A DNA stretch of 64,000 nucleotides from an uncultured Litoreibacter sp. GTDB taxonomy: Bacteria; Pseudomonadota; Alphaproteobacteria; Rhodobacterales; Rhodobacteraceae. This document shows positions 52,907 to 62,045 of the stretch, in pieces (position 1 is the stretch's first letter; each line of letters opens with the position of its first letter). The stretch covers positions 372,001-436,000 of the forward strand of contig CANNGL010000001.1 in NCBI GenBank assembly GCA_947504205.1. The letters run 5' to 3'. Made by a program: the position numbers and the translations under genes. The notes under the pieces were generated by a model, which was not told the origin of the DNA, did not search any database, and saw only the letters and a list, made by a program, of their open reading frames with translations.

Positions 52907-53932
52907 GTGTCCCAACCGTCATCCGCCTCTGATCGTGTAATCCGGCAGATGCTGCGTCCTGTTCAGACCGAAAAAAGCTCGATCTCTGTAGCACTGGAGG
53001 TCGCGGCCGACGATCTGTTTCGGCGCGCTTTCAAGGCCGTGCATAATCTCGATGTGTCGGTCGAGGTCGATGATGTTTGCCAGATGACGTTGCCTCAGGC
53101 GCTGAAATCCCTGCCCGAGCTGCGTATGATAGCGGTGATCGAGAATGCCTCTGATCAACTGGGCCTCTTGGTATTTGATGCGACTTTGTTGGACGCATTG
53201 ATCGAAGTTCAAACCGTTGGTGAAGTTCTTGATCTTGTGCGTACGGATCGGCCGGTCACGGATATCGACTGCGCGATGGCAGAACCACTGATGATGGATG
53301 TGCTTGAAAGATGTGATGGTCTTGCCAAGCGGCAGCCGGAACTGTCTGTGTTGTCCGAATTGTCTTTCGACCGGGTTGAGCGGGATATGGTCAGGCTTTC
53401 GCTAGACTTGTTGAGCCCTGTTTATGATCACTTGTCTGTCACCATTGATCTGGGGCCGGGCGTCAAAACTGGTCGTGTCTCCCTGTTGCTGCCCGGGCAG
53501 GCGACGTCCGAAAATCCCGAGCGTCACGATGCGTCTTTTAATCCTGCGGCTGTTTCACTTCTTGCGCCCTACAAAATCAGGCTCGACGCGTGGTTGCCAC
53601 CGACAGAGATTAGCATAGCATCCATCAAAGAGCTGAGTGTCGGGGATTGTCTGCCGATTGATCGCGCAAGTCTGGCTGATGCCCGGCTGACCACGGCAGA
53701 GGGCCGCGTTATTTCAGAGGCGCAACTGGGCCAACGGGATGGCTATCGCGCCGTCCGGTTGGGCGCGCCAAGTACCGCGTCGAGCGTTGTGCCGACGGCT
53801 GGCGACTTCACTAATGATCCCGCGCAATCCTCACCGGAACTGCTGGCAAGCGCTTCAGGTGATATGGTGGAAGCCTCAGAGGAGGCTCACACTGCCGAAG
53901 CTGTGCCACAGGACAGCAAGGGCGACGATTGA
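52907..53932 (+). CDS. Orphan FliM/FliN-family protein with C-terminal SpoA domain
   Basis: 341 residues, GTG start with only a weak ribosome site. The middle part (about 28-205) resembles the FliM middle domain ('GLLVFDATLLDALIEVQT', 'TDIDCAMAEPLMMDVLERC'), and residues about 216-290 form a SpoA/FliN-type C-terminal domain ('IRLDAWLPPTEISIASIKELSVGDCLPID'). The last 50 residues are acidic and disordered-looking. The N-terminus lacks the FliM 'LSQxEIDALL' motif that binds CheY. No other flagellar gene is nearby. It may be a motor-switch variant, or an adaptor near the receiver gene. Confidence 0.78.
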   Translation: MSQPSSASDRVIRQMLRPVQTEKSSISVALEVAADDLFRRAFKAVHNLDVSVEVDDVCQMTLPQALKSLPELRMIAVIENASDQLGLLVFDATLLDALIEVQTVGEVLDLVRTDRPVTDIDCAMAEPLMMDVLERCDGLAKRQPELSVLSELSFDRVERDMVRLSLDLLSPVYDHLSVTIDLGPGVKTGRVSLLLPGQATSENPERHDASFNPAAVSLLAPYKIRLDAWLPPTEISIASIKELSVGDCLPIDRASLADARLTTAEGRVISEAQLGQRDGYRAVRLGAPSTASSVVPTAGDFTNDPAQSSPELLASASGDMVEASEEAHTAEAVPQDSKGDD

Positions 53933-53933
53933 G

Positions 53934-53966
53934 AAAAAACAGGCGCCCCGATGGACGCCTGTTTGT
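53934..53966. terminator. Bidirectional terminator between fliM-like gene and glnA
   Basis: AAACAGGCG (53937-53945) pairs with CGCCTGTTT (53956-53964), loop of 10. Six A residues precede it and T-rich sequence follows, so it can stop transcription both of the FliM-like gene and of glnA. On the minus strand the U-run is strong (TTTTTTCTC). Confidence 0.88.
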
Positions 53967-53986
53967 TAGTTTGCTTTGATCGCTGA

Positions 53987-55393
53987 TCAGCAGGAATAGT
54001 ACATTTTGTATTCCATTGGGTGAGGCGTGTGCTCGTAGGCGTAGACCTCTTCCCATTTCAGATCCATGTAGCCGTCAATCTGATCTTTGGTGAATACATC
54101 ACCAGCCAGCAGGAACTCATGATCCGCTTCCAACTCGTCGAGCGCTTCACGCAAGCTTGCACAAACGGTTGGGATTTCAGCCAGCTCTTCAGGCGGCAGA
54201 TCATACAGGTCCTTGTCCGATGATGGACCCGGATCGATTTTGTTTTTGATGCCGTCGAGACCCGCCATCAGAAGCGCTGCAAAGCACAGGTAGGGGTTGG
54301 CGGCTGGATCAGGGAACCGAGCCTCAACGCGCTTGGCTTTTGGCGATTCAGCCCATGGGATACGCACGCAGCCAGAGCGATTACGAGCAGAGTATGCGCG
54401 CAACACTGGCGCTTCAAAGCCCGGGATCAATCGCTTGTAGCTGTTTGTCGACGGGTTGGTGAACGCATTCAACGCTTTTGCGTGCTTCAGAATGCCACCG
54501 ATGAAGTAGAGCGCTTCCTGTGACAGGTCGGCATACTTGTCGCCCGCAAAAAGGGGCTTGCCGTCTTTCCAGATCGACATATTGACATGCATGCCGGTGC
54601 CGTTGTCGCCAGCGATCGGCTTCGGCATGAATGTCGCGGACTTGCCGTAAGCATGTGCTACGTTGTGGATCACATACTTGTACTTTTGCAGCTCGTCGGC
54701 CTGATGGGTGAGCGAGCCAAAGATCAGGCCGAGTTCGTGCTGGCACGAAGCCACCTCGTGATGGTGCTTGTCCACCTTCATGCCCATGCGCTTCATCGTT
54801 GACAGCATCTCCGACCGCAGATCCTGCGCCGCATCGGTTGGGTTCACAGGGAAGTAGCCGCCCTTGATGCCCGGACGATGGCCCATGTTGCCCATCTCGT
54901 ATTCGGCGTCCGTGTTCCAAGAGGCGTCATTTGCGTCCACCTCGTAGGAGACTTTGTTCATCTCGACTGAGAAGCGAACATCGTCAAACAGGAAGAATTC
55001 GGCTTCCGGACCAAAATAGGAAGTATCGCCAATACCCGAGGATTTCAGATAAGCCTCTGCCCGCTCAGCGGTGCCGCGTGGATCACGCTCATAGCTTTCG
55101 CCGGTATCTGGCTCAACAACAGTGCAATGCACGCACATCGTTTTTTCGGCATAGAACGGGTCGATATACGCGCTGTCTGTGTCTGGCATCAGTTTCATGT
55201 CGGACTGATCGATTGACTTCCACCCCGCGATGGATGAGCCGTCGAACATGAATCCTTCTTCGATGAAGTCTTCATCAACCTGATCGGCCATGACGGTGAC
55301 GTGTTGCAGCTTGCCGCGTGGGTCGGTGAAACGGATGTCGACATATTCAACATCCTCGTCCTTGATCGTCTTAAGCATGTCCTTGGCGCTCAT
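53987..55393 (-). CDS. glnA: Glutamine synthetase, type I
   Basis: 468 residues, the usual GSI-beta length. Features: '[23 protein letters not shown]', '[11 protein letters not shown]', '[18 protein letters not shown]', '[16 protein letters not shown]' and '[26 protein letters not shown]'. Tyr397 in DLYDLPPEE is the adenylylation site. It makes glutamine from glutamate and ammonia with ATP. It lies 41 bp after glnB in the standard alphaproteobacterial glnBA operon, where PII and GlnE control its activity. Confidence 0.98.
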   Translation of the reverse strand: MSAKDMLKTIKDEDVEYVDIRFTDPRGKLQHVTVMADQVDEDFIEEGFMFDGSSIAGWKSIDQSDMKLMPDTDSAYIDPFYAEKTMCVHCTVVEPDTGESYERDPRGTAERAEAYLKSSGIGDTSYFGPEAEFFLFDDVRFSVEMNKVSYEVDANDASWNTDAEYEMGNMGHRPGIKGGYFPVNPTDAAQDLRSEMLSTMKRMGMKVDKHHHEVASCQHELGLIFGSLTHQADELQKYKYVIHNVAHAYGKSATFMPKPIAGDNGTGMHVNMSIWKDGKPLFAGDKYADLSQEALYFIGGILKHAKALNAFTNPSTNSYKRLIPGFEAPVLRAYSARNRSGCVRIPWAESPKAKRVEARFPDPAANPYLCFAALLMAGLDGIKNKIDPGPSSDKDLYDLPPEELAEIPTVCASLREALDELEADHEFLLAGDVFTKDQIDGYMDLKWEEVYAYEHTPHPMEYKMYYSC

Positions 55394-55434
55394 CTGATCT
55401 GATCCTCTCTGATAGTTGTGTTCGTGATTTTGAA

Positions 55435-55788
<354 letters not shown>

Positions 55789-55923
55789 TCATGTGCTTGA
55801 GGCGGGTGAGACCACTTTCCATTTGCGGTCACAATCGGCACAGTTTGCTCTGCGTGGTTCGAATGGGCGTCAACACCATGTTTGCCTAAAATTTGTGCAA
55901 CTTGCTTAAAATGAGGACGAAGT

Positions 55924-55947
55924 ATGAAAAAATGTGCAAATGACTGA
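55924..55947 (+). other. Possible 7-codon leader ORF before nnr
   Basis: ATG AAA AAA TGT GCA AAT GAC TGA, preceded by GAGGACGA at usable spacing. It overlaps the probable nnr start (ATG at 55940) in another frame, so translation of the leader could feed or compete with nnr. It may be fortuitous. Confidence 0.25.
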
Positions 55948-57643
55948 ATTGCTGACCGCCGCACAAATGCGTGGCATCGAAAAAGCGGCGATGGATCGCG
56001 GTGACGTCACGGGTTTCGAGCTGATGGAACGCGCGGGATGCGGTGTGGTCGAAGCCATTTTTGAGGAATGGCCGGAGTTGGTCGATGACCCGCAGCGGGC
56101 TGTGGTCTTGTGTGGACCGGGGAATAATGGCGGCGATGGGTTCGTGATTGCACGCCTGTTGCAGCAAGCGGACTGGCAGGTTGAGCTGTTTCTCTACGGT
56201 GAACCTGAAAGACTGCCGCTGGATGCCGCAGAGATGCGCAGGCTCTGGGAGGCGCTCGGCAACACCATACCCATGACTGAAGAGGCAGCGGCGACCGGTT
56301 TGCGCCCGACGCTGCTGATTGACGCGATGTTCGGCACCGGCCTGACGCGTCCGATCCCGATTGAGTGCGCGCGAACTTTCAGAGCCATTGAGCAACGCGA
56401 CACAGGAAGCAAGAAGCATCGCTGGTTGGTCCCGTTTCACCGGATCGCGGTCGATTGCCCGTCTGGTTTTGACAGCAACAGCGGCGAGATCCTGTTGCCA
56501 GACATACGAAACGACGCGGAGGCGGCGCAGGATCCGGGCGTCTGGCACGAAGAGGTCATGGAAAAAGAAATCTACCCGCGGTTGCTGCAGGTTGATCTCA
56601 CTGTGACATTCCATCGGCAGAAGGTGGGGCACGGGCTTTGTGAAGTCGGGCGTCGATCGCCCGTGGTCGTTGATATCGGGCTCAAGCAAGACCCTTCCGG
56701 TTCGCAATCCGATATCGCACAGCTGGTCGATCCGTGCCCAGACGGTCATAAAACTCAGGCCAAAGTTTGGTTGAGCACCTATGCAAACATTGCGGCCCGG
56801 GGGCACAAGTACGATCGGGGCCATGCTTTTGTCGTCGCTGGCGGCTCGGGCAAGGGAGGCGCGGCACGACTGGTCGCTCGCGCTGCTTTGCGGGTTGGAG
56901 CGGGCCTTGTCACCGTGGGTGTTCCCAGCGAAGCCTTGGTGGAGAACGCAAGCCAGTTGAACGCAGTGATGCTGAACGTCGTGGACACGCCCCGTGATCT
57001 CGAAACGATGCTGGCAGATGATCGCATATCGGCGCTGGCTCTGGGCCCGGGTCTGGGGCTAGGCGGCAGAACCCGTGACATTGTTTCGGCGGCTCTTGGG
57101 TGCTCCGTTATTCACAGCGGTCAGGAGAAGCGTCGCTTTGTTCTCGACGCTGATGCGCTGTCCAGTTTTGCGGAGCGACCGGATGCGCTGTTTGAACTCT
57201 GTCATTCAAACTGCGTCCTGACCCCGCATGATGGTGAGTTTGCACGATTGTTCCCGGATTTGGCTCAACAGATAAAGCGTGCGCCATTTGGGGATGGGAT
57301 TTCACGCCTTGAAGCGGCCAAGCAGGCGGCATCAAGATCTGGTGCGATCATCGTGCTTAAGGGTACTGCGACTGTTGCCGCGCATCCCGATGGCGGCGCT
57401 TCCATTCACTCCGCACTTTATGATCGGGCTGCACCGCAATTGGCGACTGCCGGGTCCGGAGATGTTCTGACGGGGCTGATTGTTGGGACATTGGCGGGGC
57501 CAATGGCGTCCTTTCATATGCGGGACTCGGTAGAGTGTGCCATCTGGCTGCATGTGGAATGCGCACGGGCCTTTGGGCCTGGCCTGATAGCAGAAGACCT
57601 GCCGGAGATGCTCCCGCAGGTCTTCAGAGATTTGGGTGTGTAG
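55940..57643 (+). CDS. nnr: Bifunctional NAD(P)HX epimerase / dehydratase
   Basis: 567 residues from ATG 55940; a GTG two codons upstream is an equal candidate. The N-terminal YjeF_N epimerase domain (about 1-235) has 'LTAAQMRGIEKAAMDRG', 'VVLCGPGNNGGDGFVIARLLQ' and 'LIDAMFGTGLTRP'. The C-terminal ADP-dependent dehydratase (about 270-567) has 'KYDRGHAFVVAGGSGKGGAARLVARAALRVGAGLVT', 'VLTPHDGEFARLFPD', 'VLKGTATVAAHPDG' and 'ATAGSGDVLTGLIVG'. It repairs hydrated NADH/NADPH. Residues around 150-195 contain an extra polar insert beyond the compact E. coli domain. It is divergent from glnB. Confidence 0.94.
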   Translation: MTELLTAAQMRGIEKAAMDRGDVTGFELMERAGCGVVEAIFEEWPELVDDPQRAVVLCGPGNNGGDGFVIARLLQQADWQVELFLYGEPERLPLDAAEMRRLWEALGNTIPMTEEAAATGLRPTLLIDAMFGTGLTRPIPIECARTFRAIEQRDTGSKKHRWLVPFHRIAVDCPSGFDSNSGEILLPDIRNDAEAAQDPGVWHEEVMEKEIYPRLLQVDLTVTFHRQKVGHGLCEVGRRSPVVVDIGLKQDPSGSQSDIAQLVDPCPDGHKTQAKVWLSTYANIAARGHKYDRGHAFVVAGGSGKGGAARLVARAALRVGAGLVTVGVPSEALVENASQLNAVMLNVVDTPRDLETMLADDRISALALGPGLGLGGRTRDIVSAALGCSVIHSGQEKRRFVLDADALSSFAERPDALFELCHSNCVLTPHDGEFARLFPDLAQQIKRAPFGDGISRLEAAKQAASRSGAIIVLKGTATVAAHPDGGASIHSALYDRAAPQLATAGSGDVLTGLIVGTLAGPMASFHMRDSVECAIWLHVECARAFGPGLIAEDLPEMLPQVFRDLGV

Positions 57644-57680
57644 TCAGTGTGTGTAGTGTAGTCGTGTGTGTGTAGCGTGG
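57636..57680. repeat. GT-rich tandem repeat
   Basis: An irregular run of GTGTAG(TC) and GTGTGTGT units starts at the end of nnr and continues into the gap before the Hint gene. Runs like GTGTGTGTGTAG can slip during replication. The first few bases encode the last residues of nnr. A GGCAACA/TGTTGCC inverted repeat lies just beyond. Confidence 0.6.
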
Positions 57681-57723
57681 GGCAGGGCGGCAACATGCAG
57701 CCACACCCCATAGTGTTGCCCTA

Positions 57724-58242
57724 TCAGGCGGCGGCTGGGACTTCCGGTTTTCCGGTTTTTGCCAAAGCAGTCGTAGAGACCACTTCAACCCCATCCGCGT
57801 AAAAAATCTCCTCTTCTTCGAAACACAGCTCGTAAGATGTGTGCTCCGCTTCGTCTTCCGCTTGCGCGATGTATTTGCCATCCACCATGCGATCAATTGG
57901 CATGATGACAAAATCCGCGCCAAACAGCATTTCTGCCCGCCAGTCGCGCACCATGACCTCTTGGCCGGGTGCAAGCAGCATTTCGGCGTTTGGGCGGCTA
58001 AAACCCAATGTGTTCGAGCCGACCTTGATCGGCCGCATAATCGTTGTCGTGGCCGTCACGTCCTGAAGGACGCGCGCGCCATTACGCGTGATTACGCGAT
58101 CCCCTGCTTTCAGATCTTCGATCCGGGTATATCCCGCCATCGTCAGAACCTGATTTCCCGAGAGCAAGCCGGTTGCGGTTGCATCGGTCATAAAATCGTC
58201 CATTTTTCCCCCACCGAAATCGCTGTGCATGTTGGCAGACAT
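57724..58242 (-). CDS. Hint-domain protein lacking the catalytic cysteine
   Basis: 172 residues. The Hint (Hedgehog/intein) fold of the Roseobacter type covers about 24-160: 'GLLSGNQVLTMAGYTRIEDLKAGDRVITRNG' (25-55), 'NAEMLLAPGQEVMVRDWRAEMLFGADFVIMP' and 'YELCFEEEEIFYADGVEVVS'. In active Hint domains the first residue of the domain is Cys; here the aligned position is Gly25, so self-splicing is not expected. No signal peptide is seen, though some relatives use type I secretion. The ribosome site is GGAGAG. Function unknown. Confidence 0.8.
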   Translation of the reverse strand: MSANMHSDFGGGKMDDFMTDATATGLLSGNQVLTMAGYTRIEDLKAGDRVITRNGARVLQDVTATTTIMRPIKVGSNTLGFSRPNAEMLLAPGQEVMVRDWRAEMLFGADFVIMPIDRMVDGKYIAQAEDEAEHTSYELCFEEEEIFYADGVEVVSTTALAKTGKPEVPAAA

Positions 58243-58349
58243 AACGCTCTCCGGTTAATTCCTGAAAATTACCAAAGAGCCGAAATAAGGCGCAAAAGGG
58301 GCACGTTTAGGACCAGATTCAGGTCATGTGGCGGTAATTTTACAGATGA

Positions 58350-58372
58350 GTAAGGGTTCCCTTACCTTTTTT
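58350..58372 (+). terminator. Terminator-like hairpin upstream of the Hint gene
   Basis: GTAAGGG (58350-58356) and CCCTTAC (58359-58365) form a palindrome followed by CTTTTTT on the plus strand. There is no plus-strand protein gene before it since nnr ended 700 bp earlier. It may end a short plus-strand RNA, or belong to the Hint gene's upstream region on the other strand, where inverted AAAATTACC/GGTAATTTT arms (58265-58273 and 58333-58341) also occur. Confidence 0.4.
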
Positions 58373-58506
58373 GTGGCAATGAAAAAATCTTCTCAAAATT
58401 TGTATTTTTCGGGCATCGAATTTTCGTCTCGCATCCCAGCATAACCTTTGATATGCAGCCGCGACACCGACAGGCGGCGCAGGCCGGGTTGTTGGACATG
58501 TTTTCC

Positions 58507-58591
58507 GCGGGTGTGGCGAAATTGGTAGACGCACCAGATTTAGGTTCTGGCGCCGCAAGGCGTGGGGGTTCAAGTCCCTCCACCCGCACCA
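58507..58591 (+). tRNA. tRNA-Leu, anticodon UAG
   Basis: An 85-nt type II tRNA. Acceptor stem GCGGGTG (58507-58513) pairs with CACCCGC (58581-58587); the D arm is GCG...CGC, the anticodon arm CCAGA-TTTAGGT-TCTGG with anticodon TAG. A leucine-type long variable arm and a T arm with TTCAAGT follow. The CCA end is encoded (58589-58591). It reads CUA and probably other CUN codons. It lies 21 bp before tig. Confidence 0.97.
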
Positions 58592-58612
58592 TGAGATGAA
58601 GGACGAAATAGT

Positions 58613-59950
58613 ATGCAGGTCACAGAGACCCTGAACGAAGGCTTAAAGCGCGGCTACAAGATTGTCGTAGCAGCCTCTGAGCTGGACGAGAAAGTCAACG
58701 AGAAGTTGGTCGAAGCGCAGCCTGACGTCGAAATGAAGGGCTTCCGCAAGGGTAAGGTTCCGCTGGCATTGCTCAAAAAGCAGTTTGGCGACCGTGTGAT
58801 GGGCGAAGCGATGCAGGAAAGCATCGATGGCGCCATGTCCAAGCATTTTGAAGAATCTGGCGATCGCCCAGCGATGCAGCCTGAAATGAAAATGACCAAT
58901 GAAGATTGGAAGGCCGGGGACGACGTTGAAGTCGAGGTCTCCTACGAGGCATTGCCTGACATTCCCGAGATTGATCTCAAGAAGGTCAAACTTGAGAAGA
59001 TGCTTGTAAAAGCCGACAAAAAGGAAGTCGAAGAAGCGTTGAAGTCTTTGGCTGAAAATGCGCAGAACTTTGAAGACCGCAAGAAGGGTTCAAAGTCGAA
59101 AGATGGTGATCAGGTTGTCATCGACTTCTTGGGTAAGGTCGAAGGGGAAGCCTTTGATGGCGGGGCCGCTGAAGACTATCCGCTCGTTTTGGGCTCAAAC
59201 TCCTTTATTCCAGGCTTCGAAGCGCAGTTGGTTGGTGCCAAGGTCGGTGATGATGTCGAGGTCAAAGTTGATTTTCCAGCCGAGTATCAGGCCGAAAATC
59301 TGGCGGGCAAAGCAGCGGTTTTCGAATGCAAGATCAAAGCGGTCAAAGCGCCCGCTGCGGCAGAGATCAATGATGATCTGGCCAAGCAGTTTGGGGCCGA
59401 AGGTCTTGACGAGCTGAAAGGACAAGTTTCCGAGCGTCTTGAAGCCGAATTTGCCGGTGCGTCTCGTGCTGTAATGAAGCGCAAGCTGCTCGATCAACTC
59501 GACGGTCTTGCGAAGTTTGATCTACCGCCGTCTCTGGTGGACGCCGAAGCTGGCCAGATTGCGCATCAGCTATGGCACGAAGAAAACCCTGATGTCGAAG
59601 GGCATGATCACCCTGAGATCGAGGCGACTGATGAGCACAAGACGCTGGCCGAGCGCCGCGTGAGGCTTGGGCTTTTGCTGGCCGAGATGGGACGTAAGAA
59701 CGAGATCGAAGTGACCGACGCGGAAATGACCCAAGCGATCATGAATCAGGCGCGCCAGTATCCAGGTCAGGAACGCCAGTTCTTTGAATTCGTTCAGCAG
59801 AATGCGCAGATGCAGCAGCAGATGCGCGCACCCATCTTTGAAGACAAGGTGGTCGACTACATTTTTGAGCTGGCAGAAGTGAAAGAGAAGACGGTCAAGA
59901 AAGATGATCTTGAAAAGGCCGTTGAAGCGTTGGAAGAAGACGCCGCATAA
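58613..59950 (+). CDS. tig: Trigger factor
   Basis: 445 residues. N-terminal ribosome-binding domain has the signature 'FRKGKVP' (45-51) in '[18 protein letters not shown]'. The central FKBP-type peptidyl-prolyl isomerase domain has '[45 protein letters not shown]'. The C-terminal helical chaperone arm follows (about 245-445). It binds nascent chains at the ribosome exit. Start follows AAGGAC. The gene is flanked by tRNA-Leu and an intrinsic terminator. clpP-clpX, often next to tig in bacteria, is 25 kb away here. Confidence 0.97.
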   Translation: MQVTETLNEGLKRGYKIVVAASELDEKVNEKLVEAQPDVEMKGFRKGKVPLALLKKQFGDRVMGEAMQESIDGAMSKHFEESGDRPAMQPEMKMTNEDWKAGDDVEVEVSYEALPDIPEIDLKKVKLEKMLVKADKKEVEEALKSLAENAQNFEDRKKGSKSKDGDQVVIDFLGKVEGEAFDGGAAEDYPLVLGSNSFIPGFEAQLVGAKVGDDVEVKVDFPAEYQAENLAGKAAVFECKIKAVKAPAAAEINDDLAKQFGAEGLDELKGQVSERLEAEFAGASRAVMKRKLLDQLDGLAKFDLPPSLVDAEAGQIAHQLWHEENPDVEGHDHPEIEATDEHKTLAERRVRLGLLLAEMGRKNEIEVTDAEMTQAIMNQARQYPGQERQFFEFVQQNAQMQQQMRAPIFEDKVVDYIFELAEVKEKTVKKDDLEKAVEALEEDAA

Positions 59951-59975
59951 GCTTCTGACAACACAAACTATTTGG

Positions 59976-60006
59976 AAAGGGTCGTCAGTTTGGCGGCCCT
60001 TTTTTG
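59976..60006 (+). terminator. Rho-independent terminator of tig
   Basis: AAAGGGTCG (59976-59984) pairs with CGGCCCTTT (59994-60002) with one G-U pair, then a T-run to 60005. It is 26 bp after the tig stop. Confidence 0.88.
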
Positions 60007-60139
60007 TTTGTACATCCTACGCAGGCGCGCGGCATTGGAATGTACAGGTTTCGGCTCATTTCTGCCCAAAACCTGAGTCAATCTTAACAAATTAGATTTT
60101 TAGGGGGCATATCTTGCCTCCCGGCTCGGAGTTCTTGAA

Positions 60140-60688
60140 ATGAGTTTTGCGGATATTGGGTTCGATCCATCTTTGCCAGAACGTTCGCTTTTGATCCGTG
60201 ATACGCGGAATGGCTATCGCGTAAAGCCTAACGCCTATACGCGCACGGCGACAGGGCAATTGGTGTCGCGCGCTGTTGTGCCGGCGGCAGTTATCTTTGC
60301 GGCCTCCATGACGTGGAGCGGTGCTGCGTTGTCGATATTGGCTCAGGCGGTTGTTCTTACCGGTGCGCTGATGGTCCTTTTCTTTGTCACTCAACGGCTG
60401 ATCAGCCGTGGGCGTGTCACAGACTTCGTGGTTGACCGGCAAGCCCGCATTCTAAGGCTGAAGCACGGTCGGCGACACACACAGGTTCTTCGCAAGGAAG
60501 AAATCAGCCGTATTGATTTGAATGAGGGGGCGCCGTTGCTGGATCAGGTGCGTGCCGGACATCCAGCGGATGCTGGTCAGGTTGTTGTCACGTTGGAAGG
60601 TGGACGGAAGCTAACCGTGTTAACAGGCGAGTTGTTCGAGCTGGAACCACTGGTGCGGCGGATCAAGAATGACCTGAGTGTCGTCTGA
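60140..60688 (+). CDS. Membrane protein of unknown function
   Basis: 182 residues. A polar N-terminus of about 40 residues precedes two hydrophobic helices (about 46-64 and 67-86) and a C-terminal soluble domain of about 95 residues with alternating beta pattern ('VTDFVVDRQARILRLKHGRRHTQVLRKEEISRIDL' then 'GQVVVTLEGGRKLTVLTG'). This two-helix plus PH-like layout occurs in several bacterial membrane families. I do not recognise a named one. It stands alone between tig and the rplI operon. Confidence 0.72.
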   Translation: MSFADIGFDPSLPERSLLIRDTRNGYRVKPNAYTRTATGQLVSRAVVPAAVIFAASMTWSGAALSILAQAVVLTGALMVLFFVTQRLISRGRVTDFVVDRQARILRLKHGRRHTQVLRKEEISRIDLNEGAPLLDQVRAGHPADAGQVVVTLEGGRKLTVLTGELFELEPLVRRIKNDLSVV

Positions 60689-60723
60689 ACCAAGCTGCTG
60701 ATAACTTCAAAAGCTGACACAAG

Positions 60724-60753
60724 AAAAAGGCCGCCCGTTTGGGCAGCCTTTTC
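60724..60753 (-). terminator. Rho-independent terminator of the rpsF-rpsR-rplI operon
   Basis: AAAAGGC-GCCC (60725-60736) pairs with GGGC-GCCTTTT (60741-60752) around one C-A mismatch. On the minus strand it ends in a T-run (TTTTTCTT). A-rich and T-rich sides make it bidirectional, also serving the membrane-protein gene. Confidence 0.87.
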
Positions 60754-60776
60754 TAATTTGGTAGGTTGATCGAAGA

Positions 60777-61433
60777 TCAGGCGTCTTTTTCGCCGTCATC
60801 GGCGTCTGATGCATCTTCTTCTGCCGGCGCTTCGTCAGTAGATGCTTCTTCTGCTTCGCCTTCGAGTTCGTCCAGCTGGGCTGCGCCGATATCGTCGAAC
60901 AGCTCAGAGATCTCGAATTCTGCTTCGGCTTCTTCCTCGGCGGCAAGATCCTGAATGGATTTACCTGAGGCTTGCAGTTCAGCTTCTTCCGATGAGCGTG
61001 CGACGTTCAGTGTGAAAGTTGCTTCGACTTCGGGATGCAGACGTGCGGTGACGTCATGAAGACCCAGTTCTTTGATCGGGCGATCAAGAATGATCTGTCC
61101 GCGATCGACTGTTACACCACCGTCAGTCGCAGCCTCTGCTGCGTCACGAGTGGTGACAGACCCGTAAAGGGCGCCAGCATCAGATGCCTGACGAATCACG
61201 ATGAACTGTTGACCGGTCAATTGCTCGCCAAGGCTTTCGGCCTCTTTTTTCGTTTCCAAGTTGCGGGCTTCGAGCTGCGCTTTCTGGTTTTCGAATTGAG
61301 CGATATTGGTCTCGGTTGCGTTCATCGCCTTGCCTTGCGGCAAAAGATAGTTGCGCGCATAGCCGGGCTTTACGTCAACGACTTCACCCATTTGGCCAAG
61401 CTTGGCGACGCGTTCGAGAAGGATAACTTGCAT
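60777..61433 (-). CDS. rplI: Ribosomal protein L9 with long acidic C-terminal extension
   Basis: 218 residues, against about 150 usual for L9. The N-domain is standard ('[36 protein letters not shown]'), followed by the long helix and C-domain to about residue 150 ('[12 protein letters not shown]'). Residues about 152-218 form an extra acidic Ala/Glu/Asp-rich tail. L9 binds 23S rRNA on the large subunit. Last gene of rpsF-rpsR-rplI. Similar tails are known to me in alphaproteobacterial L9, so this is a lineage trait more than a fault. Confidence 0.97.
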   Translation of the reverse strand: MQVILLERVAKLGQMGEVVDVKPGYARNYLLPQGKAMNATETNIAQFENQKAQLEARNLETKKEAESLGEQLTGQQFIVIRQASDAGALYGSVTTRDAAEAATDGGVTVDRGQIILDRPIKELGLHDVTARLHPEVEATFTLNVARSSEEAELQASGKSIQDLAAEEEAEAEFEISELFDDIGAAQLDELEGEAEEASTDEAPAEEDASDADDGEKDA

Positions 61434-61445
61434 TTCGCGGTCTCC

Positions 61446-61673
61446 TTACTTCACGGCGTAGGGCAGGAGGGCCAGAAACCGTGCGCGTTTGATGGCACGT
61501 GCCAGCGCACGCTGGTTCTTGGCACCAACAGCGGTAATACGCGAGGGTACGATTTTGCCACGCTCTGAGATGTAGCGCTGCAGCAGACGGGTGTCTTTGT
61601 AGTCGATCTTCGGAGCGTTGTCGCCCGCGAAGGGATCGGACTTACGACGGCGGAAAAATGGTTTAGCGGCCAT
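61446..61673 (-). CDS. rpsR: Ribosomal protein S18
   Basis: 75 residues. '[13 protein letters not shown]' and '[50 protein letters not shown]' are the conserved core. It binds the small subunit platform with S6, encoded 21 bp upstream. rplI follows 12 bp downstream. Confidence 0.98.
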   Translation of the reverse strand: MAAKPFFRRRKSDPFAGDNAPKIDYKDTRLLQRYISERGKIVPSRITAVGAKNQRALARAIKRARFLALLPYAVK

Positions 61674-61694
61674 GGTTTAGCGTCCTTTCCTAAA

Positions 61695-62045
61695 TCAGTT
61701 GCGTGGGCGACGTTCGCGGTCGTCACGCTTTTGCATTTGCACTGACGGACCTTCCTGGTGCTCGTCAACTTTGATGGTCAGGATGCGCATCACGTCGTCA
61801 TGCAGGCGCATCAGGCGCTCCATTTCCTGCACGGCTGGGGCGGGTGCCTCCGTGCGCAGGAAGGCGTAGTGGCCTTTGCGGTTCTTGTTGATTTTGTAGG
61901 CCATCGTTTTCAGGCCCCAATACTCGCTATCAACAACTTTACCGCCGTTGTCAGACAGAACGGTGCCGAAATGTTCGATCAAGCCTTCGGCTTGCGTGTT
62001 CGACAGGTCCTGACGCGAGATAAACACATGCTCATAGGCTGGCAT
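61695..62045 (-). CDS. rpsF: Ribosomal protein S6
   Basis: 116 residues. 'YEHVFISRQDLSNTQAEGLIEHF', 'SEYWGLKTMAYKINKNRKGHYAFLRTEAPAPAVQEMERLMRLHDDVMRILTIKVDEH' is the S6 fold. The charged tail ('MQKRDDRERRPRN') is typical of alphaproteobacteria. First gene of rpsF-rpsR-rplI; in many bacteria the S6:S18 pair regulates its own leader, but no such leader could be identified here by eye. Confidence 0.98.
   Translation of the reverse strand: MPAYEHVFISRQDLSNTQAEGLIEHFGTVLSDNGGKVVDSEYWGLKTMAYKINKNRKGHYAFLRTEAPAPAVQEMERLMRLHDDVMRILTIKVDEHQEGPSVQMQKRDDRERRPRN

Noticed and set aside
55886-56824. Long open frame on the minus strand, about 312 codons, opposite nnr
   Set aside because: The plus strand encodes a complete bifunctional enzyme with all motifs; the minus frame has no recognisable motif and is a shadow of its codon pattern.
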